A DNA stretch of 64,000 bases. Source: Tipula vernalis (Eukaryota > Arthropoda > Insecta > Diptera > Tipulidae). The notes under the pieces are model-generated. The model saw only the letters and a list, made by a program, of their open reading frames with translations, was not told the origin of the DNA and ran no database searches. Below, one piece after another: positions 11,281 to 20,989 of this stretch; within the stretch, counting starts at the first letter, position 1; every line of letters begins with the position of its first letter. Position numbers and translations under genes: made by a program. The DNA lies in contig OY282559.1 of the NCBI GenBank assembly GCA_958295665.1, positions 262,390,245 through 262,454,244 on the forward strand, given 5' to 3'.

Positions 11281-11797
11281 CGGTCACATAATTGACCTAT
11301 CACGTCAGCATTTTGAGATATCCTAGCCTAAAATTCGAAAAAGGTCGTTTTTATGGGTTTTCAATATTTTACTGTATTCTTAGGGAATTTCCGCAGTAAA
11401 AACCAAGTTCCATCGTAAAGTACCATTCATCCCTTCTCATTTCCAATTTTAAACGTCTAAATATCTTTATCTATTAACAAGATATCGTAAATCAAAGTAT
11501 TAAGACTTTTATATGAACTTATATGTCACACACCTTAACCATGGTATTCGAATTTATTAGTGGCACATTGTTTGATTTACGATATCTCCGGTAAAAGATA
11601 AAGATATTTAGACGTTTAAAATGCGAGGAGATGAATGGTTCAACTTCTTTACGATGGAACCATTCGTTTATACTGCTGAAATTCCCTAAGAATACAGATA
11701 CAGTAAAATATTGAAAACCCATAAAAACAGTTTTTTTTACAATTTTAGGTTAGGATATCTCAAAATGCTGGCGTGGTAGGGCAATTCTGTGACTAGA
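11281..11797. mobile_element. Foldback/MITE-like element with arms of about 215 bp
   Basis: The left arm (about 11281-11500) and right arm (about 11568-11797) are imperfect inverted repeats around a loop of roughly 70 bp. Shared landmarks include CAGCATTTTGAGATATCCTA, ATGGGTTTTCAATATTTTAC and TTTAAACGTCTAAATATCTT. There is no coding capacity. The target duplication could not be identified. Confidence 0.8.
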
Positions 11798-12041
11798 TTC
11801 GGATTCAGCATCGAAAAAATCATCTGAAATGAATATTCTTGTTTCTGATACCTGACCCTTGTTAATCAGTGGATTACGCAGCAAATCAAATTTATGTACA
11901 TGTGAAAATGAAAAAGAAAGAAGATCTTGTTAAATAAATTACTTGAAATATTTGAATATGTCAATAAAAATAATTCAGGTTAAATTTCGTTTCGAAAACC
12001 AATTTAAAAGCTTATAGGGTAAAAATAAAAAGATGTAAATT

Positions 12042-12103
<62 letters not shown>

Positions 12104-12485
12104 TAATAATTTTATATCTATGTAAATATGTCAATTTTGTTTTGTAAGTTAGTTATAAAAAGAAAAGAATTCGTCAGAGTGAAGTCGAAAATTTGCTTTA
12201 GAGCCCACAAACATAAAAATAAAATAAAATACAATATATACAGTTGTAAAAAATAAAAAATTAAAAGTTTAGTTTTTTTTTAAATTAATCTTCGACAAAT
12301 ATGCATCGATCGAAAATCTTCGAAATAAGAACCGGCAGATTATCTTCGGAATAAAATAAAACATTTCGGCCTTTGAACCGGATAAAAAGAAAACATAACC
12401 TTCAAAATAAAATAAAGCTTCATTAAAAAAACGTGGTTTGCACTTGAATAAATATTAATAGCGATCATCGGAATTAATGGTAGCA
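11798..12485. other. AT-rich stretch with a GA microsatellite
   Basis: Nothing coding is seen. It carries the (GA)n tract at 12045-12099 and ends where the 15-bp CACAATTCCACT array starts. Confidence 0.5.
12045..12099. repeat. (GA)n microsatellite
   Basis: About 27 GA units without obvious interruption. Confidence 0.95.
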
Positions 12486-13033
12486 GGGCGATTCCACTAG
12501 CACAATTTCACTAGAACCAATTCCACTGGACGCAATTCCACTGGCACAATTCCACTTGGCACAATTCGACTGGGGAAAAATTTAACTTGCACAATTTAAC
12601 TTGCATTATAACTTGTACAGTTACACTAATGAAATGCAAACACACACTTTGATATTTTATTGGTGTGATTGAAACATAATTACGAAGATAATTATAACTA
12701 ATGCAATGGTAAAAAATATTTCTGATGCTGTAGTTATTACGATTCTAGGCTTATTCCACTAGCACAATTCCACTAGACACAATTTCACTGCATACAATTC
12801 GTGTTTTCGTTCAATTCGTGTTTAACATTCGTAGTTCTTTCAGGTAATTTTTAAGTTTAACTTTTTTTTTTAATTAAACGAATTTAACTTGCAGAATTTA
12901 ACTTTTTGATAATCAAACGCTTTAGGATAGTAAATCGCGTACGCGATTTACGCATGTGCAAGTTGAATTGTGCCAAGTGGGAATTGTGTTCAGTGGAATT
13001 GTGTCTAGTGGAATTGTGCTAGTGGAATAGGCA
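12486..13033. mobile_element. Foldback element(s) made of 14-16-bp units (ATTCCACTAGCACA type)
   Basis: Three blocks use the same unit, ATTCCACTAGCACA and variants (TTCCACTGGACGCAA, TTCCACTTGGCACAA). The blocks at 12486-12575 and 12750-12800 read forward. The block at 12956-13033 reads in reverse. The second and third form a clear inverted repeat of about 43 bp at the ends of 12750-13033, and the first may belong to another copy. Inside, 12930-12951 is a 22-bp perfect palindrome with the core ATCGCGTACGCGAT. No coding capacity. The architecture matches the TTTTCAAAATCCCGC family described at 16823, 18145 and 22920. Confidence 0.75.
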
Positions 13034-13047
13034 TGGAATCGAATTAT

Positions 13048-13306
13048 GTAGTGTTTTTTTATTCGCTCCGGATAGCTGCTATCGAGAGCCGTCATATGAA
13101 AAGTGGCTCCGGATAGCGCTCCGTATAAATAGGTAGAGCCAAATATTTTTTATATCAAGTTTTCGCTAAACAATTGAATTAAAAATGATAGTTTGATGTT
13201 AAATAAGTTTAGTTTACCAATAAATAGCGCGTCAAATCTAAATTTAGGCATATAAAAATGACGGCTCTCGATAGCAGCTATCCGGAGCGAATAAAAAAAA
13301 CACTAC
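13048..13306. mobile_element. MITE with terminal inverted repeats of about 48 bp
   Basis: The ends read GTAGTGTTTTTTTATTCGCT on the left and its near-perfect inverse on the right. The match continues through CCGGATAGCTGCTATCGAGA and GCCGTCAT. Arms are 13048-13095 and 13258-13306, differing by one base in a homopolymer. The 160-bp interior has no reading frame. A TA lies within each terminus, so a TA duplication is possible but not proven. Confidence 0.85.
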
Positions 13307-13476
13307 TTTAATCATCGATTACGCATTTGTGAAAACAAATAAAAAAGTAAATAAAATTTTCACAAAATTTCATGACCGAAAATTAAACAATAATTACACA
13401 GCGAACGCAACTCCATCGGTAGGAGAATAGCAGAAACAGCGAACAACATAGCGCTGGAGAATTAACAGATAAATAT

Positions 13477-13901
13477 TGTGACGGTGACACCTAGGGTGTG
13501 ATAGAATAAGTTAAATTAATAGCTCAATGTTTTACTGTACTAAAATGGAATTTTCCATGACAAAACAGTTCTAAATGTTTCTACGCTATTCTAACTGGAA
13601 AAGTCATGAGCTTTCTAGAAGTTTGGTTTGTGTATATAAAAAGGCGAACGAAATCAAATTGGATTATTAGTATTTGGAATGCGATAGTGTAAACTTCTAA
13701 GATTATTATTAGTATTTGGTAAGCAATAAAAGATAAAGGTTAAAAAGGAAAGATTAGAAAGGAATTAAAAAGTGATTTAAAAAGTGTTGTAGTGCGAAAT
13801 AAAATTTATGAGAGTACAGTAAAATTGTGTGAAAATTATTTAAAGTGATTTTGTGAATTATCGTTAATAAATAGTGTTGTTATTATTTTTTGGGTGTGAC
13901 A
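13477..13901 (+). repeat. LTR-like segment with TATA box
   Basis: The stretch starts TGTGACGGTGACACC and ends GGGTGTGACA. TATATAAA stands at 13633-13640 and AATAAAAGATAAAGG near 13726. These are typical of a retroelement LTR promoter and processing region. No second copy lies in the window and no convincing primer-binding site follows. It might be the 5' LTR of the BEL-2 remnant at 15299 or a solo LTR. Confidence 0.4.
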
Positions 13902-14541
13902 TAAATAAATTCGTTGGTGATAAATTGCACAACAAATTTCAACACTTCGTTTGCACACAAATTACAACACTTCGTTTATATTTATTTTAAAACATAAATT
14001 TTATTATTATAATTTAATTTTATAATTCACTAACTATAAATCTTATTGATTTAGAATTTTGTTATATTCCAAAAGTACAAAATAAGATTTTATTATATTT
14101 AATTTAATGATTTTAAATTATTATTAATTTATTATTATAAACTATTTATTTTAATTAATATTTCACGCCACTATTATGAAAATTATTTTTCTCTGACCAA
14201 TCTGGTCAAGAATACGATATATATTGTGTTCTGGAATTATCTAAAAATCTATATTTTACAATAATTATATTGTGTGTGCGGCGTCATACTTATACTTAAT
14301 GAAAATCCGAACGAGGAAAAAAGAAAGATAAGTATATAAAAATTTTGTTTGCGCACACTGCGTAAGCGGAGGTAAACAATAGTGACGAATTAATGTACAC
14401 ATAAAAATGATGCGACCAATACATTCGTAGAAAATGCTATAGTACATTTCATAAAGATACTTTTATTTTGTAGCGCGATTAATATTTATTTGAAATTCGA
14501 ATTACAAATTTGATTATTTATATTAATTATTACTATTAATC
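13902..14541. other. AT-rich non-coding stretch
   Basis: Very AT-rich, with no reading frame or repeat I can name. Confidence 0.5.
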
Positions 14542-15008
14542 GGCTGCTACAAATGTAACAAAAATTTGCTACATGAAGTTATACGGTAATAGTGTCTATT
14601 TAAATTACATTTTTATTTATGAAAATAGTAATGATTGCACAATTGAATTAATCCAATATGTAGTTTGAAGTGTGATTTTTGTAAATCTGAGTCATTTTTA
14701 ACATTCTTATCATTTTAAATATCAGAAAATTGTGCTTAAAAATTGCAGAAATTTGTTGTTAAGCTCACTATAAATATATATGTGGGTCACTAAACGATTT
14801 TGGAGCTTTATTAGACCAAGTTACCACGCTTTGATTTATTAATACAATCTAAAATTTAATATTTTTAAAACATTTATATTTTTAGTAACACTAGCTCAAA
14901 CTACATATTGGATTACTTCAATTTTCCAATCATTACAATTTTCACAAAATGTAATTGAAATAGACACTATTCCCATATAACTTCATATAGCAAATTTTTG
15001 TTACAGCC
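14542..15008. mobile_element. Foldback/MITE-like element with arms of about 125 bp
   Basis: The left arm (14542-14670) and right arm (about 14890-15008) are inverted copies sharing CAAAAATTTGCTA, AATAGTGTCTATTT and AATCCAATATGTAGTTTGA. Both ends read GGCTG, close to a (C/T)TACAAA or TAACAAA step. The centre is AT-rich and non-coding. It lies between the LTR-like segment and the BEL-2 gag. Confidence 0.8.
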
Positions 15009-15298
15009 TATCACATATTTAGCTTTTGTCCGCTTAAGGCGCTTTTTAAACTTTTCCATTTGTCAATTGCATATTTTTAATATTTTTCTTCTACCTTTTA
15101 ATTTTGTTTGATTATATTAATTTTATTTAAATATTAATTAATGTACATGCCTACATATTACATACCTAATTAAATGTATAAAATCAAAATATAGTGGTAA
15201 ATATTTTATTACGTATCTTTAAGAAAATAACAAAAACTTTATAAAATTGATTATTTAGTTAAAGTAACATAAATTTTGTAACAGTTTAGAATTTCAAA

Positions 15299-16727
15299 AT
15301 GAGTATTCAGGGCTACGATTCAAATGACAGCATTGAGCTGGAACATTTAAATTTCCTTAAGAAACAACGAGGTGGATTTAAATCTCGTCTTACGTATTTC
15401 GTGAATATATATAACGGAAAAATAAAAAATATTGGTGAAATTAAATCGACAATGAGTCGAATGAAGGACATTTATAAACAATTTGAAGAAGTCCTCTCGG
15501 TTAGAGGTATCCTCTGAACAATCAGATGTTGTTGAGGAACGATTTAAGTTTAAAAGGTCTTGTGGTCGATTGGAAGCTTCGTTAATTAATGATCTTCGAA
15601 ATCTTGAAATCCAAACAGAAATAGAATTTAAGCATACCACAGAAAACCTAACCCCAAAAAAACTTCCAAATGACGCCGATCCCATAACCAAGTTTTATTA
15701 TTTAACTTCAACAGTAAAAGAAGGAAAAGCTTCTGAAGTGATTGAATCAGTTCCATTACGAGCCGAGAACTATAATACTCTGAAAGCTCTCTATGAGATT
15801 TCACGTCCAGCAGAAAACTTATTAGTATCCTTGCACGCTTTTATTGATAATATGACAAAGCATTACAATGCGTTAAATTCCCTTGGTGTTGAGGCTTGAT
15901 AATAGTTCTAAAATTTATGTATTAGAAAATTAGTCTACCACAGAAATAATCAAATTCACCAATTTAAAAAAACTTTTGCAAAATCGTGTACGAATTTTGG
16001 AGTCAATAAAAAATTTAGGAAATAATTAAACCTTTTAATAAAGAATTATCTTATTAATATACTTACTCATTTTTCAAATATTAGTCAGTCAACAAATTTC
16101 AATTCTCAAAAAATTCAATGGTACTACTGCAAAGAAAATCATTTGTTGCATAATTGCAAGCAATTTTCCGATTCCAAATTTCATACTAACTGCCTTTCGG
16201 GATGTCATAGGGTATATGAATATTTTGCCAAACCGTGTTCAATTTGTTCACTCAAACATCACGCACCGATGTACTTGGATCGAGTTCAACCAATTAATTT
16301 AGCACCGTCGAAACAAAGATCGACTGCTTCTTTAACTGAAACCTCGGATCAAAATACAATTGCATCATCTCATCATTGTAATCAGAATATTAAAACGGAT
16401 GGTGTAATACTAAATTGGCCGGTTTTATTGGCCACAGCAGTTATTTTGGCTGAATCATCAAATAAACAATCAATTCCTTGTGGAGCCCTTTTGGATAGTG
16501 GCTCCGATTCAAATTTCGGGGTAATCCAAACGTAATTAAATATATAATTTTAAATAATCGATCAAATGCTTCGTACTCTCTAAGATTGCTGGAAATCTAG
16601 CCAAAAGCAATTAACATTTTAATAGGCGCTGAATTATTTTTTGATGTCATAACTCGTAAAGAGGCCATGATTGTAAAAGATTTGCCTTCAGTGTATGGTT
16701 CAGTCTTTGGTCTTATTTTATCATACA
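15299..16727 (+). pseudogene. BEL/Pao gag-protease remnant (BEL-2)
   Basis: Three frames together resemble a BEL gag. The first, from an ATG at 15299, is an N-terminal domain. The second (15483-15899) contains DADPITKFYYLTSTVKEGKA and ASEVIESVPLRAENYNTLKA, the DUF1759 signature. The third (16143-16535) has cysteine-histidine clusters of the knuckle region and the protease active site CGALLDSGSDSNF with an intact Asp-Ser-Gly. After a stop, INILIGAELFFDVITRKEA matches the protease C-terminal part. Pol is absent; the sequence stops at about 16727, where a mariner begins. Frameshifts near 15490 and internal deletions make it non-functional. Confidence 0.8.
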
Positions 16728-17604
16728 TCCCATAGAAGCGCCTCCAACGTTTCCTTGACGACTTTTGCAACATATGGACGAGCGTTGTCGTGCTGAAAGA
16801 TCACTTTTTCATTTCATTTGGCAGGGTGTACTATGAAATCCCGGTTTTCGAAATCCCGGTTTTCAAAATCCTGGTTTTGAATGATAAATTATTTTAAAAG
16901 TTCTGGTGAAAAAAAAATTTTAATTTTGAAACGGGATTTCATAGTACACCCACCGTAAAATAAAAATAAAAATCGGGATTTTGAAAATCAGGATTAATAA
17001 AAAAAACAGGATTTTGACAAATTGGGATTTTGAAAACCAGATTTCGTGACACAGCTCTTTTGGTATATTGTGGGCGCTTAAGCATCAATGCTTAACGTTC
17101 TCCCGCCAGGATTTGATGCAAAAAACCTTTTCGACTTTGTATTTGGATCAGTAGTTATCACGTGAAGAAACGACGTTCGACGTCTCTTGGCTTGAGTTCA
17201 TATGGAACCCAATTTCCTTGTTTTTTCACCATAACCATAGCCTTGGTACGGGTTTGAATCGCGAGTCACTCCCAAAGTTTCAGCTAGCTCCTCTTGAGTT
17301 TGTTATGAACGTTGGTCCAATAACGCCTCCAACTCAGCGTCTTAATCGCCACTTTTAAGCTGCCCGAACCAGTACTCACATGTTTTTATTGATGGAGCAT
17401 GTTCAAAAAAGCAGCGCTTTCTGCAAATTGTGTTTTGTTGGTACTAAGGTTGACATGGTTAGAGTACAAAAAAAATATGTTGTTTACATTTTAGCGAAAT
17501 GGCACATATTGATTTTTAGAGGGAAATGATGATGCTTTAATATGAATATAGTTACAAGATGGTCCGATTTTTGTAAATCCCTCAAAACTTATTTGTACAC
17601 CCGA
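16728..17604 (-). pseudogene. Mariner transposon remnant, truncated and interrupted
   Basis: Minus-strand transposase pieces appear in order. First come HTH segments (YWFGQLKSGD, AELEALLDQRS, QTQEELAETLGVTRD), then GNWVPYELKPRDVERRF, then VIFQHDNARPYVAKVVKETL with the second catalytic aspartate. The end carrying the third aspartate is lost at 16728. A terminal repeat at 17590-17604 reads TCGGGTGTACAAATAA on the minus strand, followed by TA, and matches the copy at 985-1318. Stops, frameshifts and an internal deletion are present. A foldback element at 16823-17054 splits the region between the linker and the HDN motif. Confidence 0.85.
16823..17054. mobile_element. Foldback element, TTTTCAAAATCCCGG type (locus 1), nested in mariner
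   Basis: The left end starts AGGGTGTACTATGAAATCCC and continues with 15-bp steps (GGTTTTCGAAATCCC, GGTTTTCAAAATCCT). The right end, read backwards, gives TGTGTCACGAAATCTGG and then TTTTCAAAATCCC. A second inverse copy of GGTGTACTATGAAATCCC lies internally near 16930-16953. There is no coding capacity. The mariner reading resumes on both sides, so this inserted later. Confidence 0.75.
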
Positions 17605-17606
17605 TA

Positions 17607-18144
17607 TTTCGTCAGCTTTTTTTTGTTATCCGGTAGCATCAAATTTTACACCCAAATACGATAAATGGGGTGACTTTATACTTTCAGCTTAATGGCATGT
17701 GTAAGATATTTATTTTGAATTTAGTAAAGAACATAGAAGATTACCAGTGGCAATGCGTTCCTTGGCATTGTGGTGTCTTATAGACCATTGCCATGGGGGT
17801 ACGAAATCTCACAAGAATCTGAACACTTTCTGAAATGTATAGGTGTATATGAGATCAGATGTTGTTTTCTAGACTCATTGACAGTTCCACAAACTTTCAC
17901 CAAATCTCTGAAGAAAAAAAGCTTATTTTGAAAGTTATTTTGAACTCCAGTCACCATCAAGCATAATTGAATATCGAATCGGTTCAGAAAATAAATAAAT
18001 CCTATTAGAGAAACATTTTAGTTAAAATCTCAAAAACTACTAATTAAATCACCTTGATTTCTTGCAGGTAAATAGAGGCTATCGAGAGTAGTACCGAGTT
18101 AAGGGCCAATAAAATCAACTTATGTAGCTTTACGTGGGGTCGTA
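17607..18144. other. Non-coding stretch
   Basis: A 60-residue minus-strand frame at 17778-17960 shows no motif. Nothing else was identified. Confidence 0.4.
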
Positions 18145-18316
18145 ACAAAATCTCGTTTTCAAAGGACCGCTTTCTAAATGACCGCTTTTCAAAAGATCGC
18201 TTTCCAAAAGACCGCTTTACAAAAGACCGCTTTTATGCAAGTACTTATGTATAATGTTTTCATTAATTCGCGCGCGCGAATTAATGAAAACATTATACAT
18301 AAGTACTTGCATAAAA
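18145..18316. mobile_element. 15-bp tandem array joined to an 86-bp perfect palindrome (locus 2)
   Basis: Five contiguous 15-bp units fill 18156-18230, each ending in a GACCGC-type hexamer (for example TTTCCAAAAGACCGC). They abut a palindrome at 18231-18316. Each palindrome arm is 43 nt with no mismatch and no spacer, and the centre is CGCGCGCG flanked by TTAATT/AATTAA. The unit differs from TTTTCAAAATCCCGC at loci 1 and 3 by two bases. No array lies right of the palindrome, so one half may be missing. Confidence 0.85.
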
Positions 18317-18335
18317 TCGAACCTTACAGAATGGG

Positions 18336-18419
18336 GTGTGGGTGTGTGTGTGTGTGTGTGTGTGTATATGCTGTGTGTGTGTGTATATGCTGTGTGTGTG
18401 TGTGCGCGTGTGCGTGTGC

Positions 18420-18504
<85 letters not shown>

Positions 18505-18509
18505 TGTGT
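18336..18509. repeat. (TG)n microsatellite, left of the R1-clade element
   Basis: A long TG tract with a few TA and CG variants. It directly abuts the 3' poly-A end (plus-strand T run) of the non-LTR element. Confidence 0.95.
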
Positions 18510-19648
18510 TTTTTTTTTGTTTAGATTAACGAGCTACAGGGGGGAACCTTCAAAAGGTACTCGCCTGGGAAAACCTTCTACCTGCCAGACGAGTTATGTG
18601 GGATTTTTACCGCACTAAACCCTAACCTGCATCTCTAACCCTGCTCCTGGAACGGTGGTACCCCGGCGGCACTCTTTGTAAATACTACTTCGCCGGGGCG
18701 TTCTTATTTGATGTTACTTCTGTCCGATGTTGCTGATGTTGTTACAACTAATCCTCGTACGTGGTGCGAAGATCCTTGATGATGGATTCCGCGTACTGCA
18801 ATTTTGTTCCATGCCGATTGGTTCATCAGCATGCACCCCACTATGTTTTCTGGACTGATGGAATGGTCCAGATTCTTCTCTAGTTCCACCCGTGTCCCCT
18901 CGTAGAAGGGGCATTGGAAGAACACGTGTTCCGCATCCTCGGTCGCATCGCGGCAATGATGACAATTTGGGGAGTCACTTCTCTTGAATCTGTGCAGGTA
19001 TGCCCGAAAGCATCCATGTCCAGTCAAGAGTTGGGTGATGTAGTACCCGACTTCCCCGTGCAAGCGATTGACCCATTTGGTGACACCTGGGATCAGCCCT
19101 TCGCTGCTTTTGTTTCTTCCTACGGTGTTGACGTTGCCGTTCTCCTGCCAAGATGTCGATGGGCGGGCATGATGCAACGACATTGACAGCATCGTGTGAT
19201 ACCGTTCGATATGCTGACGCCACTCTGATCCCTGAGAGCCGCTGGACTGATGACATTGTCTTGCGGTAAGTTGTTAGTTCTAGCGATGTGGGCCACACTG
19301 GTGCTTCGTAAAGCAGGACGGAGGTGACTACAGTTGCCAGAAGTCGTCTCCGGATTTGCTTGGGGCCTCCGATGTTGGGCATTATCCGTGATAGCGCGCC
19401 CTGAACTGCTGCTGCCTTCCTGCTCACGCTGGAGATATGCTCCTTGTAGTTGAGCCTCGCATCCAAGGCCACTCCTAGATACCGGATGTAGGGTTGCGAC
19501 TGGATGTCGTGGTCGCCTACCCTGATGGTGATGGTCTCCATTTTCTTTCGGCTACTCACAAGGAGTGCTTCAGTCTTATGTTCCGCTAAAGACAGGTCTG
19601 CCGTTCGCATCCACTGTCTTATCCTCCTGATGGTGGTGGAGAATGCAC
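18509..19648 (-). pseudogene. R1-clade non-LTR retrotransposon, 5'-truncated (Mino/Waldo-like)
   Basis: Minus-strand frames encode the end of ORF2. The end of the RT and thumb reads YLGVALDARLNYKEHISSVS, then TSVLLYEAPVWPTSLE and SAYRTVSHDAVNVVASCPPI, which is R1-clade style. In another frame from about 19150 come CHHCRDATEDAEHVFFQC, the C-terminal zinc knuckle, and a tail to 18704. One frameshift near 19150 separates them. The catalytic RT box is missing, so the copy is 5'-truncated. A 3' UTR of about 180 bp ends in a short poly-A at 18510. Both ends lie in (TG)n/(AC)n repeats, the target reported for the Mino and Waldo lineages. Confidence 0.85.
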
Positions 19649-19710
19649 GTGTGTGGATGGATGTGTGTGTGTGTGTGTGTGCGTGTGTGCGTGTATGTGT
19701 ATGCGTGTCG
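19647..19710. repeat. (TG)n tract, right of the R1-clade element
   Basis: TG-rich tract with GTAT, GGATGG and GCG variants, the second half of the presumed target. Confidence 0.85.
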
Positions 19711-19849
19711 TGTGAAACAAATTCCCGTTTTACCACCAGAATAACATATTAATACATTTATTTCAAGAATCGACAATTTTATTAAAAAAATTAATTGTCC
19801 TGTGTGTTAATTTACAATTGTAATCGTGATAAAATATTTGAACCACCAA

Positions 19850-20835
19850 TGAAAGTAGTTGTTGTAAAATTAAATAAAAACAAAGATAAATTAGCCGTAG
19901 ACGGATATGTTTATCATTTATAAAAAAAATATAAAGACAATTTTACGTGGATTTGCGAACAAAAAAAACATTTTTTATGTAAAAAGAGGTCGGATTATAT
20001 TAAAGGACCATCAGACCATAAGCACATGTTTCATCAACTATTTACAATTCATGCTCCAATTGACAAAGAAATTGTGCCACTAATATATGCCTCACGACCG
20101 GTTCTGAACCAAATAGTGAGTTATTTTACGAAATACATCATGTTGCTTGTGCTAATGAAATAAATTTAAATCCATCGCGTATCATATCTGATTTGGAAAA
20201 AGTAAGCGTTACAGCCGTTAAAGTGTAATTTTTGCTAATGCGTGTTTCAAGGGATGCCTATTCCACCTAGGTCAGGTGCTACGGCGAAGAATTCAAAAAG
20301 AAAAACTAGCCGCTAAATATGGAAACAATTAAAGCTTCAGTTTGCATATGCGCATGATTATAAGTTTAGCTTTTGTTCTACCAGAAGATATACAAACTTA
20401 CCATTACAATTTATATATGGATACAGATGGAAAAAAAGTAGCAAAATGGTTTGCGGATATTATATTTGCGGTAAAATAAAGAATGGCAAACAAATATCAC
20501 CAAAATATGCCACTTCGTTTTGGCAATTGCAGATGCTGTGGAACGGGGTCTACCGAGAACATAAAATATTCTAGAAGCTTGGCATAGACGTCTCCAACTC
20601 GTAGTTGACAAACCACACGTTGGAGTAAATAAAACAATTAGTGAATTATCGTAGGAATGTATCTTTGTTAATTCAATAATTGCAAAGTTCGAGTCAGGCG
20701 AAAGGCCCATCCGTAAACAAATTTGTATCAACAAAGAAAAAAAAATTAAAGCAGTTGTACGGGATCGGCTCAAATACGAGAAATTAGATTTCCTAAAAAA
20801 TATATCAATAAATATTGCGTTAGCCAATTGAATAT
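19850..20835 (+). pseudogene. FLYWCH-MULE transposase remnant
   Basis: The frame near 19857 reads KNKDKLAVDGYVYHL and later FTWICEQKKHFLCKKRSDYI, a decayed FLYWCH zinc finger, and then HKHM. The DDE region follows as FHQLFTIHAPIDKEIVPLIY. Pieces further on resemble the MULE C-terminal half (KWFADIIFA at 20440-20470; the WHRRLQLVVDKPHVGVNKTI region at 20580-20640). Stops and frame changes are frequent, so this is dead. A second MULE with the same domain pair lies at 47675-49461 on the other strand. Confidence 0.7.
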
Positions 20836-20989
20836 TTATTTTTTGCTACTATGAATTTAACAGTTTACAATTTCCAAAAATTTATATATAATACTTTTGA
20901 ATTCAATGAAATAAATATGTACAAACATTTCAGAATAAAATATCTAATAAAATATTTGTTTTTCATTCTAAAAATTAAAAATGTTCTCC

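Noticed and set aside
18178..18618. 146-residue Cys-Val-rich frame
   Set aside because: It reads through the palindrome and the (TG)n tract; composition alone produces it.
19576..19776. Thr-His-rich frame
   Set aside because: It is the translation of the AC/TG repeat beside the R1-clade element.
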